This document shows positions 34,418 through 42,734 of a DNA stretch of 64,000 nt, piece after piece (position 1 is the first letter of the stretch; each line of letters begins with the position of its first letter). A model generated the notes under the pieces. The model ran no database searches. It was not told the origin of the DNA and saw only the letters and a list, made by a program, of their open reading frames with translations. Position numbers and translations under genes: made by a program. This stretch comes from Oligoflexus tunisiensis (lineage in GTDB: Bacteria; Bdellovibrionota_B; Oligoflexia; Oligoflexales; Oligoflexaceae): the NCBI RefSeq assembly GCF_001748245.1, contig NZ_BDFO01000001.1, forward strand, positions 6,663,346 through 6,727,345, written 5' to 3'.

Positions 34418-35725
34418 ATGCGTGTTTTCATCCTTTGTTTGGTCTCGATGGTCCTTTCTGTTCCAGGATTCGCCCACGCACCGCAATCCGAGGACATGAA
34501 GTTTGTCACGACATGGAATGAGTTTGCTTTGGACAGCATAAGGCAACGGAGAATCGTGCCGCCGCTGGCCGTCCAATATTTGGCTGCGATGCATCTGGCC
34601 ATGTTTGAAGCGGCCAATCGCTCGAGCGGAAGCTACCTGAGCCTGATGAATGTTCCCGTGGAATCCTCTCCCGGGAATTTGCAGCTGCAGCGTCTGCAAA
34701 CGGCCGCCGCCGCGTTTCGCGTGTTGAAGGATTTCGCCCCACCTGGAATTCAGGAGAAAGCGGCCCAGACTCTGCAGGAGGAGTCTCTCGTCACGACCCT
34801 ACCTGAAGAGATGAAGTTGAATGCCATGGAAGAGGCTTATCGTTTGAGTGATCGCATCATCAGCGAACGTCTCACGGATCCGGGCACCACGTCTCCATCC
34901 CAAACCTTTCCCGTGGGACCGGGTTATTGGGTTCCCACACCACCGCTGCAGGGACCTTATCTCCTGCCCGGTTGGGGCAGACTGCAGCCCTGGATTCTGG
35001 AAAAAGGTGAAGCGCTCCGGCCTCTGGGTCCGCCGGCTCTGAATTCGGCTGCCTATGCCGCAGCTCTGGATGAAGTGAGACGCCTGGGATCCAAAAACTC
35101 CACGGAGCGAACCGCGGAGCAAACCGAAACGGCATTTTTTTGGGCCGATGGTGCCGGTACATCCACACCACCCGGGCACTGGAATACAATTCTTAAGGAT
35201 CATCTCGCTCAGTGTGACAACGATCTGGTTGAAATCACCCGCATCCATGCGATCCTGAATATGGCGATGGCCGATGCCTGCATTGCCGCCTGGGATTCCA
35301 AGTGGCATTTTTATTTTTGGCGCCCGATCACGGCCATCCGTGAGGCGAACCAGGACGGAAATCCTTTCACCGAACCGGATCCTTCCTGGGAATCCCTGCT
35401 CGATACACCTCCGTTTCCCGCCTATGTCAGCGGCCACGCCGCTGTGAGTGGAACGGCAGCCGTGGTCCTGACGGATTTTTTCCAGGATCGTTTGCCTTCC
35501 GTTCGTGTGACCTCCGAAGTTGTGCCCGTTGTCAGGCAATACCCTGACTTTGCTGCAGCAGCCCATGATGCGGCCCGGAGCCGCGTCTATGGAGGCATAC
35601 ATTATGAGTTCGATGGGCAGGATGGTCTGCATCTGGCACAAAGTCTGGGTCAGGTCTATCACGCTCAGGCACTTCCACCGCGGCCCGGCTCCAAGGCTGC
35701 TGCGGCTGGTCGAGTCTGTCGCTAA
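34418..35725 (+). CDS. Vanadium-dependent haloperoxidase / PAP2-like exported protein
   Basis: A 435-residue protein with a signal peptide (MRVFILCLVSMVLSVPGFAHA). The vanadate/phosphate site is complete: KWHFYFWRPITAIREA (Lys and Arg-Pro), AYVSGHAAVSG (SGH) and ARSRVYGGIHYEFDGQDG (Arg, His, Asp). This order and the alpha-helical rest fit the vanadium haloperoxidase/PAP2 superfamily. Activity could be haloperoxidase or phosphatase; the sequence does not decide. Start ATG 34418 follows AAAAGGAG. The exported location fits oxidation of halide outside the cell. The DUF4360-like gene follows 20 bp downstream and is likely cotranscribed. Confidence 0.83.
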   Translation: MRVFILCLVSMVLSVPGFAHAPQSEDMKFVTTWNEFALDSIRQRRIVPPLAVQYLAAMHLAMFEAANRSSGSYLSLMNVPVESSPGNLQLQRLQTAAAAFRVLKDFAPPGIQEKAAQTLQEESLVTTLPEEMKLNAMEEAYRLSDRIISERLTDPGTTSPSQTFPVGPGYWVPTPPLQGPYLLPGWGRLQPWILEKGEALRPLGPPALNSAAYAAALDEVRRLGSKNSTERTAEQTETAFFWADGAGTSTPPGHWNTILKDHLAQCDNDLVEITRIHAILNMAMADACIAAWDSKWHFYFWRPITAIREANQDGNPFTEPDPSWESLLDTPPFPAYVSGHAAVSGTAAVVLTDFFQDRLPSVRVTSEVVPVVRQYPDFAAAAHDAARSRVYGGIHYEFDGQDGLHLAQSLGQVYHAQALPPRPGSKAAAAGRVCR

Positions 35726-35745
35726 CGCTTTATAGGAGAAACACG

Positions 35746-36399
35746 ATGAAACTGGCCGCCTTTTTCCTTCTCGGTCTTCCCTTTCTGGCTTATGCCGGGT
35801 CTGAACAAGCCATGATTTCAAATAGCGTGCCCGAGGGTTTTGAGCTGCAGAACTTTCGCTTTATCTATGATGAAGCCACCTGCGGTAAAATCAATTTCGT
35901 TCTGAATCCCAGGAATGGTGACTGCAGTGTGGAGTTCGAAACCTTCCATACCATGGGCACAGATACCGCCAGTTGCGATCTGACGATTGAGGTGGATCTT
36001 CCCCCTGGTCTGGCCATGACCCCTTCGCGACTCACCGTGGAAGGAGACTATCAGTTTGATGATGGAGGCAGCATCACTCTGGATGCCCACTATACTCTGG
36101 AAGGCGCAGCGGATAGGATAGTCCTGCAGCGTTACTGGTCCAATACCGACGCCGGTCTTGTCTCCAATTCCTTTCTGGAAGAGGAGCTATGGACCGCCCC
36201 AAGACCGTTTTCACCTTGTGGTGGAACGGCGGTCTTTAAAGGCAGTTTCTCCCTGGGGGCCAGTTCGTTTCCCTTGCAAAAGCAAAGTTTGATTGATATC
36301 GGCAAGGCCAATCTCGGTGCCGCCTCGGAGAAAAAGGCTCCGATCGCATACTGGGGTTGGGATTATCAGATATGCAAAGCGGAAGAGGCGAAACGCTGA
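35746..36399 (+). CDS. Exported DUF4360-like protein
   Basis: A 217-residue protein with a signal peptide (MKLAAFFLLGLPFLAYAGS). The body has Cys-spaced strands: CGKINFVLNPRNGDC, SCDLTIEVDLPPGLAMTPSR, a Gly-rich strand and a final WTAPRPFSPCGGTAVFKG. The CxL...PPG...SPCGG order matches the DUF4360 family of secreted fungal and bacterial proteins of unknown function. It lies 20 bp behind the haloperoxidase and shares its export, so a common extracellular task is possible. Its stop is 9 bp from the convergent kinase gene. Confidence 0.6.
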   Translation: MKLAAFFLLGLPFLAYAGSEQAMISNSVPEGFELQNFRFIYDEATCGKINFVLNPRNGDCSVEFETFHTMGTDTASCDLTIEVDLPPGLAMTPSRLTVEGDYQFDDGGSITLDAHYTLEGAADRIVLQRYWSNTDAGLVSNSFLEEELWTAPRPFSPCGGTAVFKGSFSLGASSFPLQKQSLIDIGKANLGAASEKKAPIAYWGWDYQICKAEEAKR

Positions 36400-36408
36400 A
36401 TAAGCCGA

Positions 36409-39195
36409 TCATGCCCCTTTTTGCATGACATCGGTCAGGCGATAGAGGCTGGCCGGCAGTTCACCCCGAATAACAAATGGGGCGGAACCATCCCGAGGCA
36501 ACTCAATCCAAATGCGGCCCCCGGCCTCTTCAAAAAGATGCCGGACCGCATCCATGCCGATACCACGGCCGGATATCATATCGGCTCTGGTCTTGGTGGT
36601 GAAACCGCTCTCAAAGATAAATTCAGCCATTTTTTCGGGTGGAAGCTGCTGCTCGGGCGTCAGCAGACCGAGGTTCAAGGCCCGGGCGCGGATCGCTTCC
36701 AGGTTCAAACCCCGTCCGTCATCCGCGTAGCGCATGCGGAGGCGATCGTGGTGATGTTCGAAGGTCAGTTGAATGCGGCCTTCAATCTTTTTCTTCAGGA
36801 GCCGCCGTTCATCGGTGGATTCAAGACCATGGTCGAGGGAATTGCGAACGAGATGCACAAGAGCCGATCGCAAAAGACTCTCGGCGGTTCGATTGAGAAG
36901 GATACCTTCCCCTTCAAAGATCACTTCCGGTGTCGGCTTGCCGAGTTCCATGGCCAAAGATCGCGCCTCGCGCTTCAGATCATCCTGCAGGGCATAAACT
37001 TCATGATAAGCGAGACGCGTGACTATCCTGTCCACTTTCTTCACCAGCGGCAGCATCGCAGCCGGCAGTGAGGCCAGAGGCGGAAGGCGCCTGATCTCCC
37101 GATCGATGTCCTTCAGTTCGCCTTCACCCAGCATTTCACCGCCGTGTTCCCCCCCCCAGTGCAGTTTTTCTTCCATGATGGATTGATAGGCTGCAAACAC
37201 CGAGCCGGTGGATTTCACCACTTCAGCCGCACGCGAACGCGTCCAGGACTGCCACCTGGTTTTTTGATGCTGACTGAGCTCCTGCTCCAGATCATGGATC
37301 TGCGTGGTCATCGTTCGGAGGCCGAGCGCCCGGGCCAGACCCTTGAGCGTATGGATATGCAGAAAGATTTTGCTGGCGACCGATTCCATGTTCTCCTGCT
37401 CATCCTGCAGAAGAGCCTGGCAGCGCGTCATGTAAAGACGGCCCTGCTCCAAAAAGCGCAGAACATCGGCACGGCCGGCTTGAATGATTTCTGTCAGAAT
37501 ATCAAAATCCACCTGATGCCGACGACTTTCCGCTTCCAGTTCCTTGACGCGTGTCACGTTGCGAACGGTCACGAGCACCCGCTCAATCTGATCCCGGGCA
37601 TTGATGATGGGATGCCAGTCGATTTCCAGGATATGGGTTTCCCCACTGCGATGACGGCGTCGCAGCTCGCGTGGCAAACAGCTTTCATTGAACGACCAGA
37701 CGAGGCTCTCTTCATTCATGGCGGCGATGAGCGCACTCATGGCCATGGATTTCTGCTCGTTGCTCTGCTCACATCCTGTAAACAGCACCTCAATCCCATC
37801 CTTTCCGGCGAGATCATCCGAGCCGAGGAGGCGTTCCAGATACAGCGAATAATTGCCCTGAATCCGTAGATCGCTCTGCAGTATAAAAATCCCTTGAGGC
37901 ACATTCTCCATCAGTGAGCGAATCTCCGCGGTCTGCCGTTCCACCTCGCTGCGCAGTTCGCGCTGCAAACGCTCGGCTGTGCGGAAGGCCGTGGCGAAGC
38001 GGCCCGCTGTCACCTGGCTTTGGATCAGGAGGAAGATGCCGACGCCATACACCGTAGTGTAGGGTTGAGGCACGATATTCAAATTCACGAGGACATCATA
38101 GGCCGCGGTAATGGATACGACAATGGCACCAAGCAGTGCTGTGCCGGCACCCTCATGACCCGCGCGCCACGCTCGGAAGAGGACCACATAAAAATAGATC
38201 AGCATGGAGGAAACGCTGAGCTGATAGAGAGGCAAAAGTCCTGTAAATATCTGCATCGGCATGACCATGGCCATCACGATATTGAAGAGACTTCCCATGG
38301 TCACGATAAAGGCCAAACGATTGTTGGATTGCTGATGAAAAGCAAAGTGGACAAACAGCATATAGCTGAGGGGACCGCCGCCCAGGGTGATGTATTCCAG
38401 CCGGAACTGCAGAATGAAGGCGCTGACACTGTCCTGAGCCAGGGAGGAATAATAGATGGTTCCCGTGGAGAGCGTACGGACAAAGGCCATGGCCGAAGTC
38501 GCTGCCAGCGTCAGGCTTTCCATATCCTCCCGGCGGCGCACATAGAGCATCAGGCAGTAAAAGGTCATGAGCATCATAAAGCCAAGCGAGAACATATCCT
38601 TCTGCTCATTCTTCAGGAATATCTGCTCGACGGTATTGCCGGATCCGATGAAAGGTTTCTGCCAGAGACCCGCGCGTTTATGGAAATAATTGGAAACCTG
38701 GATGCGGATGATCCAGACTTCATCCGGACTTTTGGGTTGAAGCGAAACGATCGCATAGCGCTGCGAAGGGACCATGGTTTCCGCCGACGTTCCCACGCGC
38801 CCTGAGTTCGCGGAAACAGCCTCCTCGGGCCGCCCCTGAGGCCAGGCCGTCATGCGAAAGGCTGAAGCGGCCGTTCTCAGACCAAATTGATAGCCCAGGC
38901 GCGAGGGCTCAAAGCCGCGCAGGCGGAATTCATAGGTGGCATATCCATGATTCGGGATGGGGCCATACTGCGGCACGGACCAGCCGTTCCAGACCTTCGG
39001 GGGTGCGGCGATGCCCTCACCCTCTGGCTCCTGTCCTGGCTCCAACAGTTCATTCCAATAAAAACGCCCCTCCTCGACCAGGCGATACGGTTCATTGAAG
39101 TCGCGACCGTGCAAATCAATCACCGCATCCGGGCTTTGCGCCTGGACGGCGAAGGACAGCAGCGCGCTGAAAATGAAGAACCAAAGTCGCATCAT
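36409..39195 (-). CDS. 7TM-DISM receptor fused to Hpt and CheA-like kinase core (paralogue)
   Basis: A 928-residue paralogue of the protein at 10758-13559, same order: signal peptide, DISM-like periplasmic domain (about 25-190), seven membrane helices (about 205-400), coiled coil, PAS-like 420-560, Hpt near 614 (LHIHTLKGLARALG), CheA-type ATPase (HLVRNSLDHGLESTDER near 790; ADDGRGLNLEAIR; GFTTKTRADMISGRGIGM). It ends about 30 residues after the ATPase with no CheW-type or receiver domain. The periplasmic half is divergent, so it likely senses another ligand. It is divergent from a PAS hybrid kinase (224 bp), repeating the pairing seen at 7-13.6 kb. Confidence 0.88.
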   Translation of the reverse strand: MMRLWFFIFSALLSFAVQAQSPDAVIDLHGRDFNEPYRLVEEGRFYWNELLEPGQEPEGEGIAAPPKVWNGWSVPQYGPIPNHGYATYEFRLRGFEPSRLGYQFGLRTAASAFRMTAWPQGRPEEAVSANSGRVGTSAETMVPSQRYAIVSLQPKSPDEVWIIRIQVSNYFHKRAGLWQKPFIGSGNTVEQIFLKNEQKDMFSLGFMMLMTFYCLMLYVRRREDMESLTLAATSAMAFVRTLSTGTIYYSSLAQDSVSAFILQFRLEYITLGGGPLSYMLFVHFAFHQQSNNRLAFIVTMGSLFNIVMAMVMPMQIFTGLLPLYQLSVSSMLIYFYVVLFRAWRAGHEGAGTALLGAIVVSITAAYDVLVNLNIVPQPYTTVYGVGIFLLIQSQVTAGRFATAFRTAERLQRELRSEVERQTAEIRSLMENVPQGIFILQSDLRIQGNYSLYLERLLGSDDLAGKDGIEVLFTGCEQSNEQKSMAMSALIAAMNEESLVWSFNESCLPRELRRRHRSGETHILEIDWHPIINARDQIERVLVTVRNVTRVKELEAESRRHQVDFDILTEIIQAGRADVLRFLEQGRLYMTRCQALLQDEQENMESVASKIFLHIHTLKGLARALGLRTMTTQIHDLEQELSQHQKTRWQSWTRSRAAEVVKSTGSVFAAYQSIMEEKLHWGGEHGGEMLGEGELKDIDREIRRLPPLASLPAAMLPLVKKVDRIVTRLAYHEVYALQDDLKREARSLAMELGKPTPEVIFEGEGILLNRTAESLLRSALVHLVRNSLDHGLESTDERRLLKKKIEGRIQLTFEHHHDRLRMRYADDGRGLNLEAIRARALNLGLLTPEQQLPPEKMAEFIFESGFTTKTRADMISGRGIGMDAVRHLFEEAGGRIWIELPRDGSAPFVIRGELPASLYRLTDVMQKGA

Positions 39196-39419
39196 TCGAT
39201 TTCCGCAAGGGTCCTTTATTATTTTAGGGCCTGGCCAGCAGGATGGGACCGGGCGAAAGCTGCCGGGTACCTTATCTGATCGAAATGACAGCGAAAGACG
39301 AGCGTGGACAAGGCTTCATTTTTAACCTTAGTATGGGGGCGAACACCGGAATCACAGCTATCGATTTTCATGGGACAGCCCAGGGTTGGCACGTTGCCGC
39401 CCAGCCAGAGGTATTGGTT

Positions 39420-41906
39420 ATGAAAAAACTTCGGGCCGCTAAAAAGCGTGTTTCGTATTCCCAAATGAACCCGCTCCTTCAGGTTCGCGCCCGCCCAAGA
39501 CACTGGCGCGATGAAGTCAAATGGCGCCATGACCGCTATCGGGAACTGGTCGAACAGAGCAACGAGGGCATTTGGCTCTTTGAGCTGGACGAGCCCATCG
39601 ACATTCGGCTGCCCGCCGAGCAACAGCTGAATTTGATGATGGAAAAGGCCTATCTTGCGGAATGCAACCGGGCCATGGCCAGCATGTACGGATATGCCAA
39701 CCATTCTGATTTGATGGGCGCCCGCCTCCATCAGCTTCTTGTCCCGGAGAATGAAGAGAATCGCCTCTATCTCCAGGCCTTCATTCACAACAACTATCGC
39801 ATGGTCGATGTGGAGTCCGTGGAACGGGATCGGCACGGGAACGTTCTGCATTTCCGCAACAACCTGATCGGCATTGTCAAGGATCGCTGGCTGATCGGGG
39901 CCTGGGGCATGCAAAAGGATATCACCAAGGAAGTGGAAAACCGCGAGCAGCTGCGGCGCAGTGAGGAACGTCTGCGTATGGCGTCGGACGCCGGTGGTGT
40001 CGGCCTCTGGGAGTGGAACGTCGCGACCAATGAGCTGTTCTGGTCGGATCGGGCCAAACATATTTTTGGTTTCCCCCTTCAGGGAGACCGCACCATGGAT
40101 GATATTCGGAATGCCATACATCCGGACGATCGGTCGCACGTTCAGGACCTCATCACGGCAGCGCTGAAACCGTCCCACGGTCGATTTATTGCTGACTATC
40201 GGCTTCTGGCCAATGGATCCATCCGGTGGGTGCACGCCTTCGGGGAAGTCTTCTTTGACGAGCAGGACCAGCCACTCCGCATGAGCGGCACCGTCGTGGA
40301 TATCACCGACAGTAAAAGGGCGGAACGGATTGCCACCCAGCTCCGTGACGTTGGATCACAGCTGGCCAGGGCGATGACCTGGCACGAGGTCGCGACCATC
40401 ATCAAGGACTTCGCCACGCAAAATCTGAACGCGCAGGCTGTGGCGCTGCATCGTCCTTCCGCATCACCACACAATCTGGAGCTGGTGCTGGCGCATGGTT
40501 ATGATGAAGGGGCTCGGCCGCAAGCCCAGGCTCTCAGCCAGCCTTTTTTTCAACAGGAGCCCCGCTCGCTCTCCTGCATTCCCGTTATCCTGAATCAGGA
40601 TTTGCTCGGCATCATCACTCTCGAATACGAGCAGCCGCAGGAATTCGACAGCGACTTTCAGCGTTTTGTTTTGACCTTTGCCGACCAGTGCGCGCAGGCC
40701 TTTGAACGGGCCAGACTCTATGAAAAGGAACGCTCGGCGCGTCAGGAAGCCGAAGCCGCCAACAAAGCGAAATCCAAATTTCTGGCCAGCATGAGCCATG
40801 AAATCCGCACGCCCCTCGGCGCCATGATTGGCTTTGCCGAACTCCTCAATGAGGAAGGGATCAGCGACGAGGAACGCCGGGATTGCAACGCCCGCATTCT
40901 GCGCAACGGCCATCTTCTGGCGGATATGATCAACGATATTCTGGATCTTTCGAAGATTGAATCGGAGCGGCTCGAGGTTGAACAAATCGACTTTGCCGTG
41001 ATCCCCCTGGTGCAGGATGTCATCGGCCTTCTGCAGCTCAAGGCTCAGGAAAAAAACCTGCGGCTGATCCTGGCCGCGGTTGGCCACCTGCCTGAAATCG
41101 TGCACAGCGACCCCACGCGGCTCCGGCAGATTCTGATCAATCTCCTGGGCAATGCGATCAAATTCACCGACAAGGGTCGCATTGAAATTCGCCTGTCCTG
41201 TGATCGCAATCCGGACAGCGGCGCGCAGTTGCGTTTTACCATCGTGGACACGGGCACGGGCATACCCGAATCTCAGCAGTCCCGCATCTTTGAACCTTTC
41301 CTGCAGGCCGACTCCTCCACCACCCGCAGATTCGGAGGCACAGGCCTGGGGCTGGCCGTTTCCCGGGGTCTGGCGCAGGCCCTGGGCGGGGATCTGCACC
41401 TGGTGAAATCCGTCGTCGGCGAAGGCAGCACCTTTTCCTTCACCATCAATATTGGGACGACCGCGCCCATCGCACCCGCGTCTCCCTCTGCGCCGCAGCG
41501 CAAAGGAGCCAGCGCGCAGGAGCTGAAGGGTCTGCATATCCTGGTGGTGGATGACAATCCCGACAACCGCACCTATATCAGCAGTTTTCTCGCCTCCGCG
41601 GGTGCTGTGATCGAAACCGCAGCCAACGGACTTCAGGCAGTGGAGCTGGCGATGCAGCGGGAATTTCATATTGTGCTGATGGATATTCAGATGCCGGAAC
41701 TGGATGGCTTCGGCGCTCTGCGTTATCTGCGCTCGCAGTCCTATGCCAAGCCAATTCTGGCCTTAACCGCACACGCCATGAGTGGTGATCGGGAAAACAG
41801 TCTCAACGCCGGATTTCAGGATCATCTGGTCAAACCTATCGATCGGGCGGGTCTCATTGAGGCCATCCGGAAATACACGGCCGCGGCCCATGAAGCCGGG
41901 TCGTGA
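39420..41906 (+). CDS. Hybrid histidine kinase, PAS-PAS-GAF plus receiver
   Basis: An 828-residue cytoplasmic kinase. Approximate layout: PAS 40-165 (RYRELVEQSNEGIWLFEL), PAS 175-295 (DAGGVGLWEWNVATNELFW), GAF-like 300-435, HisKA about 450-515 (phospho-His in ASMSHEIRTPLGAM), HATPase 560-680 (VDTGTGIP, GGTGLGLAVSRGL), receiver 705-820 (ILVVDDNPDN, phospho-Asp in VLMDIQMPELDG, Lys in LVKPID). ATG 39420 is preferred: GAGG upstream, and the longer frame to 39243 is unconserved. It is divergent from the 7TM-CheA-like gene. Its HisKA-HATPase-REC core closely resembles the kinase at 7032-10313. Confidence 0.88.
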   Translation: MKKLRAAKKRVSYSQMNPLLQVRARPRHWRDEVKWRHDRYRELVEQSNEGIWLFELDEPIDIRLPAEQQLNLMMEKAYLAECNRAMASMYGYANHSDLMGARLHQLLVPENEENRLYLQAFIHNNYRMVDVESVERDRHGNVLHFRNNLIGIVKDRWLIGAWGMQKDITKEVENREQLRRSEERLRMASDAGGVGLWEWNVATNELFWSDRAKHIFGFPLQGDRTMDDIRNAIHPDDRSHVQDLITAALKPSHGRFIADYRLLANGSIRWVHAFGEVFFDEQDQPLRMSGTVVDITDSKRAERIATQLRDVGSQLARAMTWHEVATIIKDFATQNLNAQAVALHRPSASPHNLELVLAHGYDEGARPQAQALSQPFFQQEPRSLSCIPVILNQDLLGIITLEYEQPQEFDSDFQRFVLTFADQCAQAFERARLYEKERSARQEAEAANKAKSKFLASMSHEIRTPLGAMIGFAELLNEEGISDEERRDCNARILRNGHLLADMINDILDLSKIESERLEVEQIDFAVIPLVQDVIGLLQLKAQEKNLRLILAAVGHLPEIVHSDPTRLRQILINLLGNAIKFTDKGRIEIRLSCDRNPDSGAQLRFTIVDTGTGIPESQQSRIFEPFLQADSSTTRRFGGTGLGLAVSRGLAQALGGDLHLVKSVVGEGSTFSFTINIGTTAPIAPASPSAPQRKGASAQELKGLHILVVDDNPDNRTYISSFLASAGAVIETAANGLQAVELAMQREFHIVLMDIQMPELDGFGALRYLRSQSYAKPILALTAHAMSGDRENSLNAGFQDHLVKPIDRAGLIEAIRKYTAAAHEAGS

Positions 41907-41919
41907 CACCCGTTGCGCA

Positions 41920-42180
41920 TCAGATAATCTCAACGCCTGCGAGGCTGGACGTATGAATCGTGTTGCAACCGCAGGTGCGACGACCGGCGGATTGAAAGAG
42001 ACCGCCGCAATGCAGACAGTTGCGGATCTTGATATCAATTGGACTCAATCCCATCAAACGACGGGCCTTGTTTTGTTGCTCGATTTCCTTGATGACGGCA
42101 GCGGGAAGGACTTTGATTTTGCTCGCAGGTGCTGTGGTGTTGTCAGGCGTGGCTACGGATTGAACTTTGGACTGTTCCAT
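41920..42180 (-). CDS. Small zinc-ribbon-like protein
   Basis: An 86-residue protein. The N-terminal 45 residues are polar, with a helix (AAVIKEIEQQNKARRL). The C-terminal part has the metal-type motif NCLHCGGLFQSAGRRTCGCN: a CxxC pair, then Cys-x-Cys, with a His between. This resembles the small ribbon proteins with CLxCGxxF..G.R.C, often DNA- or RNA-associated; function unknown. GGGGGAAA precedes ATG 42180. A perfect 8-8-8 dyad lies 17-40 bp upstream, which may be its operator. The stop is 13 bp from the hybrid kinase stop. Confidence 0.65.
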   Translation of the reverse strand: MEQSKVQSVATPDNTTAPASKIKVLPAAVIKEIEQQNKARRLMGLSPIDIKIRNCLHCGGLFQSAGRRTCGCNTIHTSSLAGVEII

Positions 42181-42196
42181 AGAGTTTCCCCCAGAT

Positions 42197-42220
42197 AAAT
42201 TGTGCTGTACGTCACAATTT
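42197..42220 (-). promoter_or_regulatory. Dyad AAATTGTG-8-CACAATTT upstream of zinc-ribbon gene
   Basis: Perfect 8-bp arms at 42197-42204 and 42213-42220 around an 8-base spacer. The core TTGTG-N8-CACAA resembles the half-sites of LacI-type or similar repressor operators. It ends 17 bp before the start codon of the minus-strand gene, a normal repressor site position. The binder is unknown. Confidence 0.5.
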
Positions 42221-42261
42221 CTAGCAGAGACTTTTTCGGAAGCGTGGACCGTTATTGCGAA

Positions 42262-42287
42262 AACGAGGGGTTTTTCATCCCCTCGTT
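42262..42287 (-). terminator. Rho-independent terminator after the DUF423 gene
   Basis: Read on the minus strand: AACGAGGGG, 8-base loop, CCCCTCGTT, then a short T-run (TTTT). The 9-bp perfect stem begins 7 bp past the stop at 42294. Confidence 0.6.
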
Positions 42288-42293
42288 CTCCGA

Positions 42294-42671
42294 TTAAAGC
42301 TGCGTCTTGAAGGCCGCGATGCTGAGCATCAGCCAGCCGGCAAGGAAGGCGACGCCCCCAATGGGAGTGACGGCTCCGAGGACGCGGACACCGGTTCCCA
42401 CGAGCGCATAGAGGCTGCCCGAGAAAATCAGAATGCCGAGGACAAAGGCCCAGCCGGCACCTTTGACAAGGGCCGAATCAATCCTCATGGCCACGGCCCC
42501 AACCCCGATCAAAGCCAGAGCATGGTACATCTGATAACGAACGCCCACTTCGAAAATGGCCAGATCTTCAGGGCTCAGGCGCACTTTCAGAGCATGCGCT
42601 CCAAAGGCACCGAGCCCCACACCGATCGCCGCAAAGAGAGCGCCAAGACCAACCCAAAGGGTCCAGAGCAT
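42294..42671 (-). CDS. DUF423 family membrane protein
   Basis: A 125-residue protein of the DUF423/YgdD family. Four membrane helices; the signature GVGLGAFGAHALK is at the start of helix 1's loop, RYQMYHALALIGVG in helix 2 and LFSG-like GILIFSGSLYALVGTG in helix 3, ending with TPIGGVAFLAGW. Size and order match the family, whose role is unknown. It lies 63 bp after the aldolase gene on the same strand with no terminator between, and a clear terminator closes it at 42262-42287. It is probably cotranscribed with fba. Confidence 0.87.
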   Translation of the reverse strand: MLWTLWVGLGALFAAIGVGLGAFGAHALKVRLSPEDLAIFEVGVRYQMYHALALIGVGAVAMRIDSALVKGAGWAFVLGILIFSGSLYALVGTGVRVLGAVTPIGGVAFLAGWLMLSIAAFKTQL

Positions 42672-42734
42672 ACGTTGTCTCCTGACGCGACAGGGTCCGG
42701 AGCCAGATCAGAGTCTGTCTCCGCCCCCGGGTCA

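Noticed and set aside
39383..39396. Sigma54-like TGGCAC...TTGC upstream of the second hybrid kinase
   Set aside because: Only one base separates the two elements instead of the required five, so it cannot be a sigma54 promoter.
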